Assembly: GCF_001742145.1 (NCBI RefSeq)
Contig: NZ_CP015749.1
Location: 3,100,001 to 3,164,000, forward strand
Origin: Pectobacterium parmentieri
GTDB taxonomy: Bacteria > Pseudomonadota > Gammaproteobacteria > Enterobacterales > Enterobacteriaceae
Reading direction: 5' to 3'
DNA length: 64,000 nt
The notes beneath the pieces were generated by a model. It was not told the DNA's origin and ran no database searches. It saw only the letters and a list, made by a program, of their open reading frames with translations. Shown here piece by piece: positions 36,015 to 46,473 of this stretch; position 1 is the stretch's first letter, and the number at the start of each line of letters is the position of its first letter. The translations under genes and the position numbers were made by a program.

Positions 36015-37451
36015 ATGACCAACAATAATAAGCTGAGCGTTGCGGAGAAAATCGGCTTTGGCATGGGCGATGCCGCCTGTGGCATCGTTTATTCTTCCGT
36101 AACCATGTTTCTTACCTACTTTTATACCGATATTTATGGCATCTCCGCCGCCGCAGTGGGGGTGATGTTTCTAGTAACTCGCGTGCTGGATGCCATCGTT
36201 GACCCGCTGATTGGCCTAGTTGCAGACCGCACCAAGACACGCTGGGGGCACTTTCGCCCGTGGCTGGTCTGGTTTGCCGTCCCCTACGCCGTGATTGCCG
36301 TGTTGGCCTACACCACACCGGAACTGAATGGCACCGGTAAACTGGTTTATGCCTACATCACTTACACGTTGCTGATGCTGTTCTACACCTTTATCAACAT
36401 TCCTTACTGCTCACTCGGCGGTGTCATCACCAGCGATGAAAAAGACAGAATTTCCGCGCAGTCGTATCGCTTTACCATTTCTTCAATGGCAGGGCTATTG
36501 GTATCGGTCGGCACGCTGTGGCTAGTCGACTGGATTGGCGGCACCAACAAACAATTAGGCTATCAGGGCACCATGATGATTATGGGTAGTCTGGCTGTTG
36601 TGATGCTGTTTTTTTGCTTCTTCACCACAAACGAACGCATCAACCCTGCCGTAGATAAAAATCAGAACGTCTGGGACGATGTCAGAAATCTGCTGAGCAA
36701 CGATCAGTGGCGCATCGTGGCTATTATTACCTTCTTTTCCAGCATGGCAGGCGTCATGCGCGGCGCGGCGACGCTGTATTATGCAACCTACCTGATGGTA
36801 GGGCCGGAACAAGGCAGCGCAGCCGGAACGGCGATGAAATCCGCGTTTATCACCACCAGCGTCGTCGGCACCATTATTGGTGCGATGATGGCGGGTTATT
36901 TTGGTAAACGCTTCAGCAGCATAAGTCTGTTCAAAAATATCAACCTGTTGCTGGTGTTTGTCGGCATCATCTTATTCATGGTGCCGCCACAGTGGCTGGC
37001 TGTCGTCTTCCCGCTCTACTTTTTGATCGGCTTTTTCCACCAGATGTACCAACCGTTCAAATGGAACATGATGGCCAACGCCGCCGATTACGGCGAGTGG
37101 AAAACGGGCCGCCGCATTACTGGTCTCTCTTTCTCTGGCAATCTGTTCGCCCTGAAACTGGGTATGGCAATTGCGGGAGCCATCGTCGGTTTTTCACTCG
37201 GCTGGTTCGGCTATGTGGCGGGTTCCCCCACACAAACGCCACTCGCCACAGCGGGTATTATCGGCTTACTGAGCATCGGTCCATCACTTTCCTATCTGGT
37301 ACTTTATTGGCTGGTACGTTTTTACAAGCTGGACGATAAAACGATGGAAACTATTCAGGCCGATCTGGCGAAACGCCACAACACAGCCGACCGCGCGGCG
37401 GAAAGCGAACTTCCTGTCGATCAGGGCCTGACGCCAAAAGGCGCAGCCTGA
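36015..37451 (+). CDS. GPH-family xyloside/xylobiose symporter (YagG/XynP-like)
   Basis: A 478-residue, 12-TM cation symporter of the glycoside-pentoside-hexuronide family. It has the MelB-type motifs FYTDIYGISAAAVGVMFLVTRVLDAIVDPLIGLVADRTKTRWG and GIIGLLSIGPS. The ATG at 36015 has TTTTGGAG upstream (36001-36008); an in-frame TTG at 36003 is unlikely. It is followed 54 bp later by a GH43 beta-xylosidase gene, the same pairing as yagG-yagH in E. coli, so the pair imports and hydrolyses xylooligosaccharides. No clear regulator remains. Confidence 0.88.
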   Translation: MTNNNKLSVAEKIGFGMGDAACGIVYSSVTMFLTYFYTDIYGISAAAVGVMFLVTRVLDAIVDPLIGLVADRTKTRWGHFRPWLVWFAVPYAVIAVLAYTTPELNGTGKLVYAYITYTLLMLFYTFINIPYCSLGGVITSDEKDRISAQSYRFTISSMAGLLVSVGTLWLVDWIGGTNKQLGYQGTMMIMGSLAVVMLFFCFFTTNERINPAVDKNQNVWDDVRNLLSNDQWRIVAIITFFSSMAGVMRGAATLYYATYLMVGPEQGSAAGTAMKSAFITTSVVGTIIGAMMAGYFGKRFSSISLFKNINLLLVFVGIILFMVPPQWLAVVFPLYFLIGFFHQMYQPFKWNMMANAADYGEWKTGRRITGLSFSGNLFALKLGMAIAGAIVGFSLGWFGYVAGSPTQTPLATAGIIGLLSIGPSLSYLVLYWLVRFYKLDDKTMETIQADLAKRHNTADRAAESELPVDQGLTPKGAA

Positions 37452-37504
37452 TCGCGATATCTGCGGGTAGCGCGCTGCCCGCCCTTTACTATCAGGATGA
37501 TGAC

Positions 37505-39073
37505 ATGAGTACAGCACATTCTCCCTGGAACCCAGATTTGGGTAACGGACGCTATAAGAATCCGATTTTATGCGCCGATTATTCCGATCCTGACATCGTG
37601 CGCGTTGGCGACGATTTTTACATGGTGTCGTCCAGCTTTAACCACATGCCTGCGTTACCGATCCTGCATTCTCAGGATCTGGTGAACTGGACGTTAATCA
37701 ATCACGTATTCAGCCGGTTCGATCTGCCCGGATATGAACAATTTCAGCCAGGAAAAGGCGTATGGGCACCCAGCATTCGCTATCATGCCGGAAAATTCTG
37801 GGTGTTTTTCAGTACGCCCGATGAAGGGATCTTTATGTCGCAGGCTGACGATCCCAAAGGCGAATGGAGCGCACCGCATTGTCTCAGGCAGGCTAAAGGC
37901 TGGATCGACCCATGCCCGTTCTGGGATGACGACGGCACCGCCTGGCTAATCCACGCTTTTGCCTTTAGCCGCAGCGGTAAGAAACACCTGCTGCAACTGT
38001 GCCGAATGGCAGAAGATGGTCGAGCTCTACTCGATGAAGGAAAGATCGTCGTTGATGGTCGGGCAACACAGCCCACCATCGAAGGGCCGAAGCTGTATAA
38101 GCGCAACGGCTGGTATTACATTTTCGCACCAGCGGGGGGCGTTCCCACCGGATGGCAAACGGTACTGCGTGCACGCTCACTGAATGGGCCGTGGCAAAGC
38201 AGGATCGTACTGCACCAGGGCACCACATCGGTTAATGGCCCGCATCAGGGCGGCTGGGTCGAATTAGATAACGGTGAAAGCTGGTTTGTACATTTTCAGG
38301 ATCGCCATGCCTATGGACGAGTCGTCCACCTACAGCCGATGCGCTGGCAGGACGACTGGCCGCTGATCGGTGAACAGCATAATGCGCAAGGGTTAGGGCA
38401 ACCGGTGTTGGAAGCCGCCAAACCTCGCGTAAACGCCTCCGTAAGCATGCAACAGCCATTAACCTCCGACGATTTTTCTTCGGCGGTACTAGGGCGGCAA
38501 TGGCAATGGCAAGCAAACCCCGATGAACGCTGGTTAGCGCATACCCAACCGGGACTTAAGCTATTCTGCCAGCCCATGCCTACCCGCGCGGGTGAAGCTT
38601 CATGGTATGACGTACCGAATTTGCTGATGCAAAAATTTCCGGCTGAGGAATTCGAGGCCACGATGAATCTAACACCTGTTCTGGAACAGGTGGGCGATCG
38701 CTGCGGCCTGATTATTTATGGTGAGCGTTTCGCTTTCCTCGGCGTAGAGAAAAGCGCAGAAGGTCTGGAATTGGTAACCGGATTCGGCTGGATGAGTGAT
38801 GCTCAGCAGTTGGAACAACACCAGAAGACTTTAGCGGTGTTACCTGGACAGCAGAGCATCACTCTGCGGGTCACCGTGCGGCAAAACGCCATTTGTCAGT
38901 TCGCCTGGCTGGGCAATAACGGGGAATATTGTACGTTTGACGATAGCTTCGCTGCCGGCCCTGGCAAGTGGGTAGGTGCTAAAGTGGGGCTGTACGCACT
39001 GACGACGGCACGAGGAAATAGTGGGAGTCACGCTTGGGTCAACAATGTGAACGTCACCGCTATCGAGCAATAA
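37505..39073 (+). CDS. Glycoside hydrolase family 43 beta-xylosidase (YagH-like)
   Basis: A 522-residue cytoplasmic enzyme without a signal peptide. The catalytic five-bladed propeller carries the general base Asp in CADYSDPDIVRVGDDFYMV, the middle Asp in KGWIDPCPFWDDDG and the acid Glu in TIEGPKLYKRNGWYYI. A C-terminal beta-sandwich (about 330-522) is typical of GH43 xylosidases. It cleaves xylobiose and short xylooligosaccharides taken up by the adjacent symporter. Confidence 0.9.
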   Translation: MSTAHSPWNPDLGNGRYKNPILCADYSDPDIVRVGDDFYMVSSSFNHMPALPILHSQDLVNWTLINHVFSRFDLPGYEQFQPGKGVWAPSIRYHAGKFWVFFSTPDEGIFMSQADDPKGEWSAPHCLRQAKGWIDPCPFWDDDGTAWLIHAFAFSRSGKKHLLQLCRMAEDGRALLDEGKIVVDGRATQPTIEGPKLYKRNGWYYIFAPAGGVPTGWQTVLRARSLNGPWQSRIVLHQGTTSVNGPHQGGWVELDNGESWFVHFQDRHAYGRVVHLQPMRWQDDWPLIGEQHNAQGLGQPVLEAAKPRVNASVSMQQPLTSDDFSSAVLGRQWQWQANPDERWLAHTQPGLKLFCQPMPTRAGEASWYDVPNLLMQKFPAEEFEATMNLTPVLEQVGDRCGLIIYGERFAFLGVEKSAEGLELVTGFGWMSDAQQLEQHQKTLAVLPGQQSITLRVTVRQNAICQFAWLGNNGEYCTFDDSFAAGPGKWVGAKVGLYALTTARGNSGSHAWVNNVNVTAIEQ

Positions 39074-39152
39074 CCCGATAGCGGCTATAGGAAAGGTCAC
39101 GAGTCTGGCTGTCTGCGCTTCGGTGCAGTTTTGGTATTAGCGAGTTTTAGTA

Positions 39153-39581
39153 TTAAATACCGAGAGCATCGGCAGCCTGCTCACTTTCTGCTTTGGGGAA
39201 GTTTGCATAGACCAGCGCATCGAGTAACGCAGCGCGATCGATCGCCGGATAAATATCCGAGTTCTGCAAAAGCTGACCGATTTCCTGAGCCGTCAACTGA
39301 GGATAGATGGCGTGTGAAGCAACAGTTATATCGCGGGCGGCGTAACCCAGCTTGCGTAAAATCACCGCAGTCTGCTGGTGTGTTGTCGCATCCTGATACA
39401 CGGTATAAAGCACATCGGCAATTAATGTCGACGTCAAAACCGAAATACGGGACACATCCCCCACTCGCCCACCCAGTGCCTGAAGGATGTTCTCGACGGC
39501 CTGTTCTGGCGTTTTTCCCTGCGCCTGTTGTGAAGCCAGTACGGAAACCAATTTATTTTTTATTTCATCATTCGCCATCAT
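39153..39581 (-). CDS. Hypothetical helical protein
   Basis: A 142-residue cytoplasmic, mainly alpha-helical protein with no family I recognise. It starts MMANDEIKNKLVSVLASQQAQGKTPEQAVENILQAL and has repeated helical segments with KLGYAARDITVASHAIYP. AAGGA precedes the ATG pair. It stands alone, convergent with the GH43 gene and facing nifJ divergently. No cofactor motifs or membrane segments are seen. Confidence 0.7.
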   Translation of the reverse strand: MMANDEIKNKLVSVLASQQAQGKTPEQAVENILQALGGRVGDVSRISVLTSTLIADVLYTVYQDATTHQQTAVILRKLGYAARDITVASHAIYPQLTAQEIGQLLQNSDIYPAIDRAALLDALVYANFPKAESEQAADALGI

Positions 39582-39973
39582 TCGGTTCCTTCATACGTTT
39601 ATTACTGATGTTGTTTTAATATAAGCACGCTACCTGTCATGACCGTAATGAGCAAACAAAATCATGCATCAGTACTCTTGAATAGGTACAAAAAGACATC
39701 AACCCGCTCTGCGGTGTATAATAACGCCTATCTTTCGGAAACGCGGCTCTTCTTAATCCTAATCACGAAAGAAACATACAGAAAGATAGCTTGAAGTATG
39801 ACGGAGATAAAATACAGTTTGATACAACTCCGCATACATCGTTCCACCCTCTTTTTTCCTGAAATGCGATAATCCTCCGATAAAAATCGCATTTTCGTTT
39901 ATGCCCTGTCATTTTCATCGCCCGAAAAGACCATGTAAAATAAAGGGCTTAGTGAGCAAGAAGGCTATAAGTC
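39582..39973. other. Gap upstream of nifJ
   Basis: No gene is visible. AGCTTGAAGTATGACGG (39788-39804) is the complement of one end of the intergenic repeat at 53161, a solitary half copy. The remainder is AT-rich promoter-like DNA with no motif I can name. Confidence 0.5.
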
Positions 39974-42900
39974 ATGATCACCACCGACGGTAATAACGCA
40001 GTCGCCTCTGTAGCGTGGCGAAGCAATGAAGTCATCGCCATCTACCCCATCACGCCCAGTTCCAGCATGGCTGAACACGCCGCCGCCTGGTCGAGCGACG
40101 GCGGGCTGAATATATGGGGAGACACGCCACGCGTTGTTGAAATGCAATCAGAAGGCGGTGCGATCGCTACCGTCCACGGCGCATTGCAGACCGGTACACT
40201 CGCCACCACGTTTACCTCATCGCAGGGTTTGCTGCTGATGATCCCCACGTTGTATAAGCTGGCCGGCGAGCTAACCCCGTTCGTACTGCACGTCGCTGCC
40301 CGTACAGTTGCGACACATGCACTTTCGATCTTTTGCGATCATTCGGACGTCATGGCAGTACGCCAGACAGGCTGTGCCATGCTGTGCGCCAGCAATGTGC
40401 AGGAAGCACAGGACTTTGCGCTGATTTCGCAAGTCGCCAGTCTGAACAGTCGACTACCGTTTATCCATTTCTTCGACGGTTTCCGTACCTCACACGAAAT
40501 TAATAAAATTGAGCCGCTGAGTGATGAGGTGATCCGCCACCTTCTGCCACAGCAGGCCATTGATGCACACCGTGAGCGAGCGCTCACACCGGAGCGTCCG
40601 GTGATTCGTGGTACGGCATCTAATCCAGATACCTTCTTCCAGGCGCGTGAAGCGACTAACCGCTGGTATGACGCAGCTTATGAGCACGTTGAGCAGGCGA
40701 TGAACGATTTCGCCGCCGCCACAGGACGCCAGTACCAGCCGTTTGAATACTACGGTCACCCGGAAGCGACCAAAGTCGTCATACTGATGGGCTCCGGCGT
40801 CGGCACCTGCGAAGAAGTGGTTGATACGCTGTTGACGCACGGTGAGAAAGTTGGCGTGGTGAAAATTCGCCTGTACCGTCCATTCTCCGCCAAACATCTG
40901 CTGGGCGTCATTCCGCAAACGGCAAAGAGCATTGCAGTACTGGATCGAACTAAAGAGCCGGGTGCGCTGGCTGAGCCGCTGTATCTCGATGTGATGACCA
41001 CGCTGGCAGAGGCGTTCTCCGCAGGTGAGCGTTCACTTATGCCACGTGTGATTGGCGGGCGTTACGGGCTATCTTCCAAAGAATTTACCCCGCAGTGCAT
41101 ACAGGCCATCTTTAATGAGTTAGCACTTGCTAACCCACGCCCTCGCTTCACGGTAGGGATTTATGACGATGTTACCAACCTGTCTCTGCCATTATCGGAA
41201 CAGCACTTTCCAAGCAGTGCGTCGCTCGAAGCCCTGTTCTACGGCTTGGGTAGTGACGGCACCGTTTCTGCGACCAAGAACGCAATCAAAATCGTCGGTG
41301 AAACCACCCCGATGTTTGTACAGGGCTACTTTGTCTATGATTCGAAGAAAGCGGGTAGCCTGACCGTTTCCCACATGCGTGTTGGTCCGCATCCGATAAA
41401 CTCAGCTTATCTGATCGACCAAGCTGATTTTGTTGCCTGCCATCAGTGGCAGTTTATCGACAAGTACAGCATGGTCGAACGGCTAAAGCCTGGCGGCGTT
41501 TTCCTGATTAACTCGCCGTATAGCAGCGACGATCTGTGGCACCGTTTGCCGCAGGAAGTGCAGGCTGGGCTCAACCAGCGTAATGCTCGTGTATACAGTA
41601 TCAACGCCGCCAAAATTGCCCGCGAGTGCCATCTGGGGGCGCGCATTAATACCGTGATGCAGATGGCGTTCTTCCACCTGTCACAGATTCTGCCAGCGGA
41701 TGTAGCGGTAGAAAAACTGCGCACTGCCATCGCCAAAAGCTACGGCAGTAAAGGTCAGGAGTTGGTTGAGCGTAACTGGCAAGCACTGAGCGCCACGCTG
41801 GAAGCACTGGCGGAAGTCCCGCGAGAGGCTGTCAACCCAGACAGCCCGCAACGCCCACCGGTGGTTTCCGATGCCGCGCCCGATTTCGTCAAGACCGTCA
41901 CAGCGGCAATGCTGGCTGGGCTAGGCGATACGCTGCCCGTTTCTGCCCTGCCGCCCGATGGCACCTGGCCGACTGGCACCACCAAGTGGGAAAAACGCAA
42001 TATCGCGGAAGAAATTCCGCTGTGGCAGCCACAACTCTGTACGCAGTGTAACCACTGTGTCGCCGCCTGCCCGCACTCAGCTATTCGTGCCAAAGTCGTC
42101 CAGCCCGATGCGATGGAGAATGCGCCAGCTTCTCTGCAATCACTGGATGTAAAAGCACGCGATATGCGCGGCCAGAAATACGTGTTGCAGGTCGCCCCAG
42201 AAGACTGCACTGGCTGTAACCTGTGTGTGGAAGTCTGTCCGGCCAAAGACCGCCAGAACCCAGAAATCAAAGCCATCAATATGGAATCCCGTCTGGATAA
42301 TCTGACAGCAGAAAAAGAGAACTTCGATTTCTTCCTGCAATTACCAGAAATCGACAAATCCACGCTGGAACGTATCGATATCCGTACTTCTCAGCTAATT
42401 TCGCCGCTGTTCGAGTACTCAGGTGCCTGTTCAGGCTGTGGCGAAACGCCGTACATCAAGCTACTGACGCAACTCTATGGCGATCGTCTGCTGGTAGCGA
42501 ATGCCACGGGTTGTTCGTCTATTTATGGTGGCAATCTGCCCACCACGCCGTGGACCACCGATGCCAATGGCCGCGGCCCAGCTTGGGCGAACTCGCTGTT
42601 CGAGGATAACGCCGAGTTCGGTCTGGGCTTCCGCCTGAGCGTCGACCAACACCGCCTGCGCGCCGTGCGTTTGCTCAAAAAATTAGCACCGCAACTGCCG
42701 CAAGATCTGGTGAATGCGTTACAGGAAGCATCTATCGCGCCCGATCTGCGACGTCAGCAGATTGAACAGTTGCGTGGATTGCTGTCAGCCATCAATGACA
42801 CCGATGCCAACGTGCTGGCAAGCGAAGCCGACCACTTTGTCGATAAATCTATCTGGCTCATCGGTGGCGACGGCTGGGCGTATGACATCGGCTACGGCGG

Positions 42901-43507
42901 CTTGGATCACGTCATGAGCCTAAGCGAAAACGTCAACGTGCTGGTACTGGATACGCAGTGTTACTCCAACACCGGCGGCCAGCAGTCCAAAGCCACGCCG
43001 TTGGGGGCAGTGACCAAATTTGGTGAGAAAGGAAAACGCAAAGCGCGTAAGGATTTGGGCATCAACGTCATGATGTACGGTCACGTATACGTCGCGCAGA
43101 TCTCGCTGGGTGCGCAGTTGAACCAAACGGTGAAAGCGATTCAGGAAGCGGAAGCCTGGCCAGGTCCGTCACTGATTATCGCGTACAGCCCGTGTGAAGA
43201 GCACGGCTACGATCTGGCATTCAGCCACGATCAGATGCGTCAGTTAACGGCAACCGGCTTCTGGCCGCTCTATCGCTTCGATCCACGTCGCGCCGAAGAA
43301 GGTAAAGCGGCGCTGGTGACGGATTCTCGTCCACCATCAAGCAGCCTGAGCGAAACGCTGCTGAAAGAGCAACGCTTTCGCCGCTTGAATAGCATGATGC
43401 CGGAAGAAACCGCGCAACTCTATGAAGAGGCGGAGCTGGATCTGCGCCGCCGTTTTGACTTCCTGACTATGATGGCAGGCAAGGCAGAGAAAAACCCGCA
43501 GGAATAA
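39974..43507 (+). CDS. nifJ: Pyruvate:ferredoxin (flavodoxin) oxidoreductase NifJ/YdbK
   Basis: A single-chain, 1177-residue enzyme converting pyruvate and CoA to acetyl-CoA, CO2 and reduced flavodoxin or ferredoxin. The N-terminal pyrimidine domain has NAVASVAWRSNEVIAIYPITPSS. The 2x4Fe-4S ferredoxin insert is CTQCNHCVAACPHSAIR and CTGCNLCVEVCPAKDR; a further cluster binds at SGACSGCGETPY and Cys in ATGCSSIYGG. The TPP region is GGDGWAYDIGYGG plus YSNTGGQQSKATPLGA. Start by AAGG at 39964-ish is weak. A terminator follows. Confidence 0.97.
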   Translation: MITTDGNNAVASVAWRSNEVIAIYPITPSSSMAEHAAAWSSDGGLNIWGDTPRVVEMQSEGGAIATVHGALQTGTLATTFTSSQGLLLMIPTLYKLAGELTPFVLHVAARTVATHALSIFCDHSDVMAVRQTGCAMLCASNVQEAQDFALISQVASLNSRLPFIHFFDGFRTSHEINKIEPLSDEVIRHLLPQQAIDAHRERALTPERPVIRGTASNPDTFFQAREATNRWYDAAYEHVEQAMNDFAAATGRQYQPFEYYGHPEATKVVILMGSGVGTCEEVVDTLLTHGEKVGVVKIRLYRPFSAKHLLGVIPQTAKSIAVLDRTKEPGALAEPLYLDVMTTLAEAFSAGERSLMPRVIGGRYGLSSKEFTPQCIQAIFNELALANPRPRFTVGIYDDVTNLSLPLSEQHFPSSASLEALFYGLGSDGTVSATKNAIKIVGETTPMFVQGYFVYDSKKAGSLTVSHMRVGPHPINSAYLIDQADFVACHQWQFIDKYSMVERLKPGGVFLINSPYSSDDLWHRLPQEVQAGLNQRNARVYSINAAKIARECHLGARINTVMQMAFFHLSQILPADVAVEKLRTAIAKSYGSKGQELVERNWQALSATLEALAEVPREAVNPDSPQRPPVVSDAAPDFVKTVTAAMLAGLGDTLPVSALPPDGTWPTGTTKWEKRNIAEEIPLWQPQLCTQCNHCVAACPHSAIRAKVVQPDAMENAPASLQSLDVKARDMRGQKYVLQVAPEDCTGCNLCVEVCPAKDRQNPEIKAINMESRLDNLTAEKENFDFFLQLPEIDKSTLERIDIRTSQLISPLFEYSGACSGCGETPYIKLLTQLYGDRLLVANATGCSSIYGGNLPTTPWTTDANGRGPAWANSLFEDNAEFGLGFRLSVDQHRLRAVRLLKKLAPQLPQDLVNALQEASIAPDLRRQQIEQLRGLLSAINDTDANVLASEADHFVDKSIWLIGGDGWAYDIGYGGLDHVMSLSENVNVLVLDTQCYSNTGGQQSKATPLGAVTKFGEKGKRKARKDLGINVMMYGHVYVAQISLGAQLNQTVKAIQEAEAWPGPSLIIAYSPCEEHGYDLAFSHDQMRQLTATGFWPLYRFDPRRAEEGKAALVTDSRPPSSSLSETLLKEQRFRRLNSMMPEETAQLYEEAELDLRRRFDFLTMMAGKAEKNPQE

Positions 43508-43520
43508 CCTTTCCCCTCCA

Positions 43521-43542
43521 AACCGGCTTCGGCCGGTTTTTT
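43521..43542 (+). terminator. Rho-independent terminator after nifJ
   Basis: AACCGGC / GCCGGTT arms around TTCG and a TTTTTT run, 14 bases after the stop. Confidence 0.85.
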
Positions 43543-43807
43543 ATTTACCGTTTTTATTATCCTTTTTCCTTTGCCATTCCCTTCTCACCTTTCTCTTTCG
43601 CACAGACTCATCAATACAATTTGATTTGCTCCCTCTCCCGATAAACAGAGAGCCGAACAAGGATGAATACCAAAAAATCCAACGCGGATAGCCCAGTTTG
43701 TCAGGCAGGGTAAAGAGGGGCTGACAAGAAGCGAGTTACCTTATACTTTATAGGATTATTCGCTCGTTATAGCGTCAAATCGATTTCAACGCAGCAGAGG
43801 ATGAAAC
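43543..43807. other. Gap upstream of the cytochrome b561 gene
   Basis: No gene is seen. TTATACTTTATAGGATTATT (43741-43760) could contain a -10 hexamer for cybB. No other structure is evident. Confidence 0.3.
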
Positions 43808-44344
43808 ATGAAAGGAAAGTTCGCACCATCGCAGATTGCACTGCACTGGTTGGTTTTTATGTTGCTCGTTGTAACCTACGCGACAATAGAATTACGTGGA
43901 TTTGCTGAACGAGGTTCGTTGCTACGCACTGTGATGATTGTTACGCATTTTAGCTGTGGCGTAGCCATATTGGTTCTGATGCTGGCCCGTCTGCTGTTAC
44001 GCCATCGCCATACCTCACCCGCCATTACGCCACCGCCGTCCCGTTTGCAAAGTGCGCTGGGCTCACTCACTCACGCCATCATTTATCTACTGTTTATCAC
44101 GCTACCGATTTTGGGCGTTGCTTCACGCTACTATAATGGTCGGGACTGGATGCTTTTTGGTATCGGTATGCCAACGTCAAGCACGCCGAATTTTGAACTG
44201 GCTGAAACGCTGATTGGCTGGCATGAAACGCTGGCACCGCTAGGGTACTGGCTCATTGCGCTGCATACCGCTGCTGCTCTGTTCCACCACTATGTCATGA
44301 AAGACAACACGCTGCTGCGCATGATGCCCGCCAAGCGTGATTAA
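43808..44344 (+). CDS. cybB: Cytochrome b561
   Basis: A 178-residue, four-helix diheme membrane cytochrome. Histidines for heme sit in QIALHWLVFMLL, VTHFSCGVAILVLML, GWHETLAPLGYW and LHTAAALFHHYVMKDNTLLRMMP. E. coli CybB has 176 residues and was described as superoxide:ubiquinone oxidoreductase. It precedes the amidase gene by 21 bp, which suggests joint transcription. Confidence 0.95.
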   Translation: MKGKFAPSQIALHWLVFMLLVVTYATIELRGFAERGSLLRTVMIVTHFSCGVAILVLMLARLLLRHRHTSPAITPPPSRLQSALGSLTHAIIYLLFITLPILGVASRYYNGRDWMLFGIGMPTSSTPNFELAETLIGWHETLAPLGYWLIALHTAAALFHHYVMKDNTLLRMMPAKRD

Positions 44345-44365
44345 TCAGGCAACGAAGGAGCAAGA

Positions 44366-45163
44366 ATGAAAGTCGCGCTGGGACAATTCGCCGTTGACCG
44401 CGAGTGGCAACAAAACGCCACGACAATCGCTGACTTTATGTCGGCAGCACAACAAAACGGTGCCGATCTGCTGGTGCTGCCTGAAGGTGTGCTCGCTCGC
44501 GATATTACCAACCCCAACATGGTGCTCACCGCCGCCCAACCGCTTGATGGCCCGTTTGTATCGCAGTTGCTGGAAGCCAGCAAAGGCAGCGACATGACAA
44601 CCATGCTGTGCGTGCATATTCCTAATGGCGAAGGAAAAGTCTGGAATACGCTGCTGGCGCTGCGTAACGGTGAAATCATCGCCCAATACCGAAAGCTGCA
44701 TCTGTATGATGCGTTCTCCGTACAGGAATCGGAAAACGTTCTGGCAGGCGAAGCCATTCCGCCATTATTGACCATCGCTGGGTTGAACGTCGGGCTGATG
44801 ACTTGCTATGACATTCGCTTCCCTGAGCTTGCACGCCGTCTGGTGCTGGACGGCGCAGACGTACTCGTTCTCCCTTCCGCCTGGATTAAGGGACCGCTGA
44901 AAGAAGCGCACTGGGAGTTACTGGTGCGCGCACGAGCACTGGAAAACACCACCTACCTCGTCGCCGTTGGCGAATGTGGCGTCAAGAATATCGGCAACAG
45001 CATGGTCGTTGATCCTTTAGGCGTCGTCGTCGTTCAGGCACCGGAAACTCCGGCGCTCGTCTATGCCGACATTCAGCCAGAACGGCTGGCGCACGCCCGT
45101 CAGGTTCTTCCGGTACTCGCTAATCGACGTTTTACAAAACCTATGCTGGAAGGGGAACGCTGA
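44366..45163 (+). CDS. ybeM: Deaminated glutathione amidase (YbeM/Nit1-like)
   Basis: A 265-residue nitrilase-superfamily amidase. The Glu-Lys-Cys triad is visible as VLPEGVLARD (Glu), YRKLHLYDAF (Lys) and GLMTCYDIRFPEL (Cys). It hydrolyses deaminated glutathione, a repair of a transaminase side product. GAAGGAG lies before the ATG. The length is close to E. coli YbeM (262). Confidence 0.88.
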   Translation: MKVALGQFAVDREWQQNATTIADFMSAAQQNGADLLVLPEGVLARDITNPNMVLTAAQPLDGPFVSQLLEASKGSDMTTMLCVHIPNGEGKVWNTLLALRNGEIIAQYRKLHLYDAFSVQESENVLAGEAIPPLLTIAGLNVGLMTCYDIRFPELARRLVLDGADVLVLPSAWIKGPLKEAHWELLVRARALENTTYLVAVGECGVKNIGNSMVVDPLGVVVVQAPETPALVYADIQPERLAHARQVLPVLANRRFTKPMLEGER

Positions 45164-45208
45164 GTTGGCGATATACTAGATAAACCTGTGCTCTTATTGA
45201 CACGTCAA

Positions 45209-45230
45209 AAAGTGTGATTAGTTACACATG
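45209..45230. promoter_or_regulatory. CRP-like site upstream of the L,D-transpeptidase gene
   Basis: TGTGA-TTAGTT-ACACA (45213-45228) matches the CRP consensus at nine of ten positions. Confidence 0.4.
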
Positions 45231-45338
45231 TTGTTTCCCTCAAAGGCCATTCTGCACATATAATGCGCATCCGGTCGTTATCGACCCTAGCAGCCCGGCC
45301 TCCCTATTCGGAGGCGCATTTATCACTCAAATAAAGAA

Positions 45339-46412
45339 ATGAAAATGAGTATTCGCGCGATCTTTACTTTAGTTCTTGCAGCCGCCGCATTCAGCCAGGC
45401 CGCTTTTGCCGTTGTTTATCCTCTGCCTGCGGCTAACAGCCGACTAATAGGCGAGAATCTGGAAATCACCGTACCGGAAGATAGCACGCTGCCGTTGGAG
45501 CATTTTGCAGCACAGTTTCAAATGGGGCTGAGCAACATCATGGAAGCCAACCCGGATGCGGACGTCTACTTGCCCGTTCCCGGCAGCAAAATGGTGATCC
45601 CTCATCAGTTAATTCTGCCAGACGCACCGCGTGAAGGCATTGTTATTAACAGCGCAGAAATGCGTCTGTACTATTATCCAAAAGGCTCCAAGACCGTGGT
45701 GGTGCTACCGATCGGTATTGGTGAGTTGGGTAAAGATACACCGATTAACTGGACAACCTCCGTTCAGCGCAAGAAAGCGGGCCCAACCTGGACACCAACC
45801 GCGAAGATGCATGCAGAATATGCGGCACGCGGTGAAACGCTGAAAGCCGTGTTCCCAGCAGGTCCGGATAACCCGATGGGGCTGTACGCACTGTACATCG
45901 GTAACCTGTACGCAATCCACGGCACCAACGCCAATTTTGGTATTGGCCTGCGTGTCAGCCACGGCTGTGTTCGTCTGCGTGCTGATGATATTAAATATCT
46001 GTTCAACAACGTTCCGGTCGGTACACGCGTTCAGTTCATCAATGAACCAGTGAAAGCCACCGTTGAGCCAGATGGTTCACGCTATGTCGAAGTTCACAAT
46101 CCGCTGTCTCGCACGGTAGAAGAATTCCATTCTGATTCTCCGGCACCGATCAGCATGACGCCAAAAGTGAGCAAGGTTCTGGCCGATGCCAGCGTGAACA
46201 CAAGCGAAGTGGATCAGGCAATCCAGAGACGCTCTGGCATGCCGACCAAAATCAATGGCTTGATCGAAGAAGTCACGCCAGCGATCCCGGTTGAATCGGT
46301 TGCTGCGCCAGTCACTCCAGAAGCACAGCCGCAACACAGTCTCAACGCGGAACAAAACGCTGCCCCTGCTGAGTCACAAACGACGGCTGAGGCCAACGCC
46401 AACCGTTCGTAA
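45339..46412 (+). CDS. L,D-transpeptidase (ErfK/YcfS/YbiS family)
   Basis: A 357-residue periplasmic enzyme that anchors Braun lipoprotein to, or cross-links, peptidoglycan. The signal peptide spans residues 1-24. A LysM-like region ([19 protein letters not shown]) is followed by the YkuD domain with the catalytic [21 protein letters not shown], Cys in SHGCVR. An extra tail rich in Ala, Pro and Gln (310-357) is long compared with E. coli LdtA (310). Initiation may also be at 45345. The upstream region has a CRP-like site and a hairpin (45298-45315). Confidence 0.92.
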   Translation: MKMSIRAIFTLVLAAAAFSQAAFAVVYPLPAANSRLIGENLEITVPEDSTLPLEHFAAQFQMGLSNIMEANPDADVYLPVPGSKMVIPHQLILPDAPREGIVINSAEMRLYYYPKGSKTVVVLPIGIGELGKDTPINWTTSVQRKKAGPTWTPTAKMHAEYAARGETLKAVFPAGPDNPMGLYALYIGNLYAIHGTNANFGIGLRVSHGCVRLRADDIKYLFNNVPVGTRVQFINEPVKATVEPDGSRYVEVHNPLSRTVEEFHSDSPAPISMTPKVSKVLADASVNTSEVDQAIQRRSGMPTKINGLIEEVTPAIPVESVAAPVTPEAQPQHSLNAEQNAAPAESQTTAEANANRS

Positions 46413-46473
46413 TCGCCATGATGCGTTGGAAACCGACTTAGGTTTCCAACGCTTCTCTCAAACGCCCTACCGT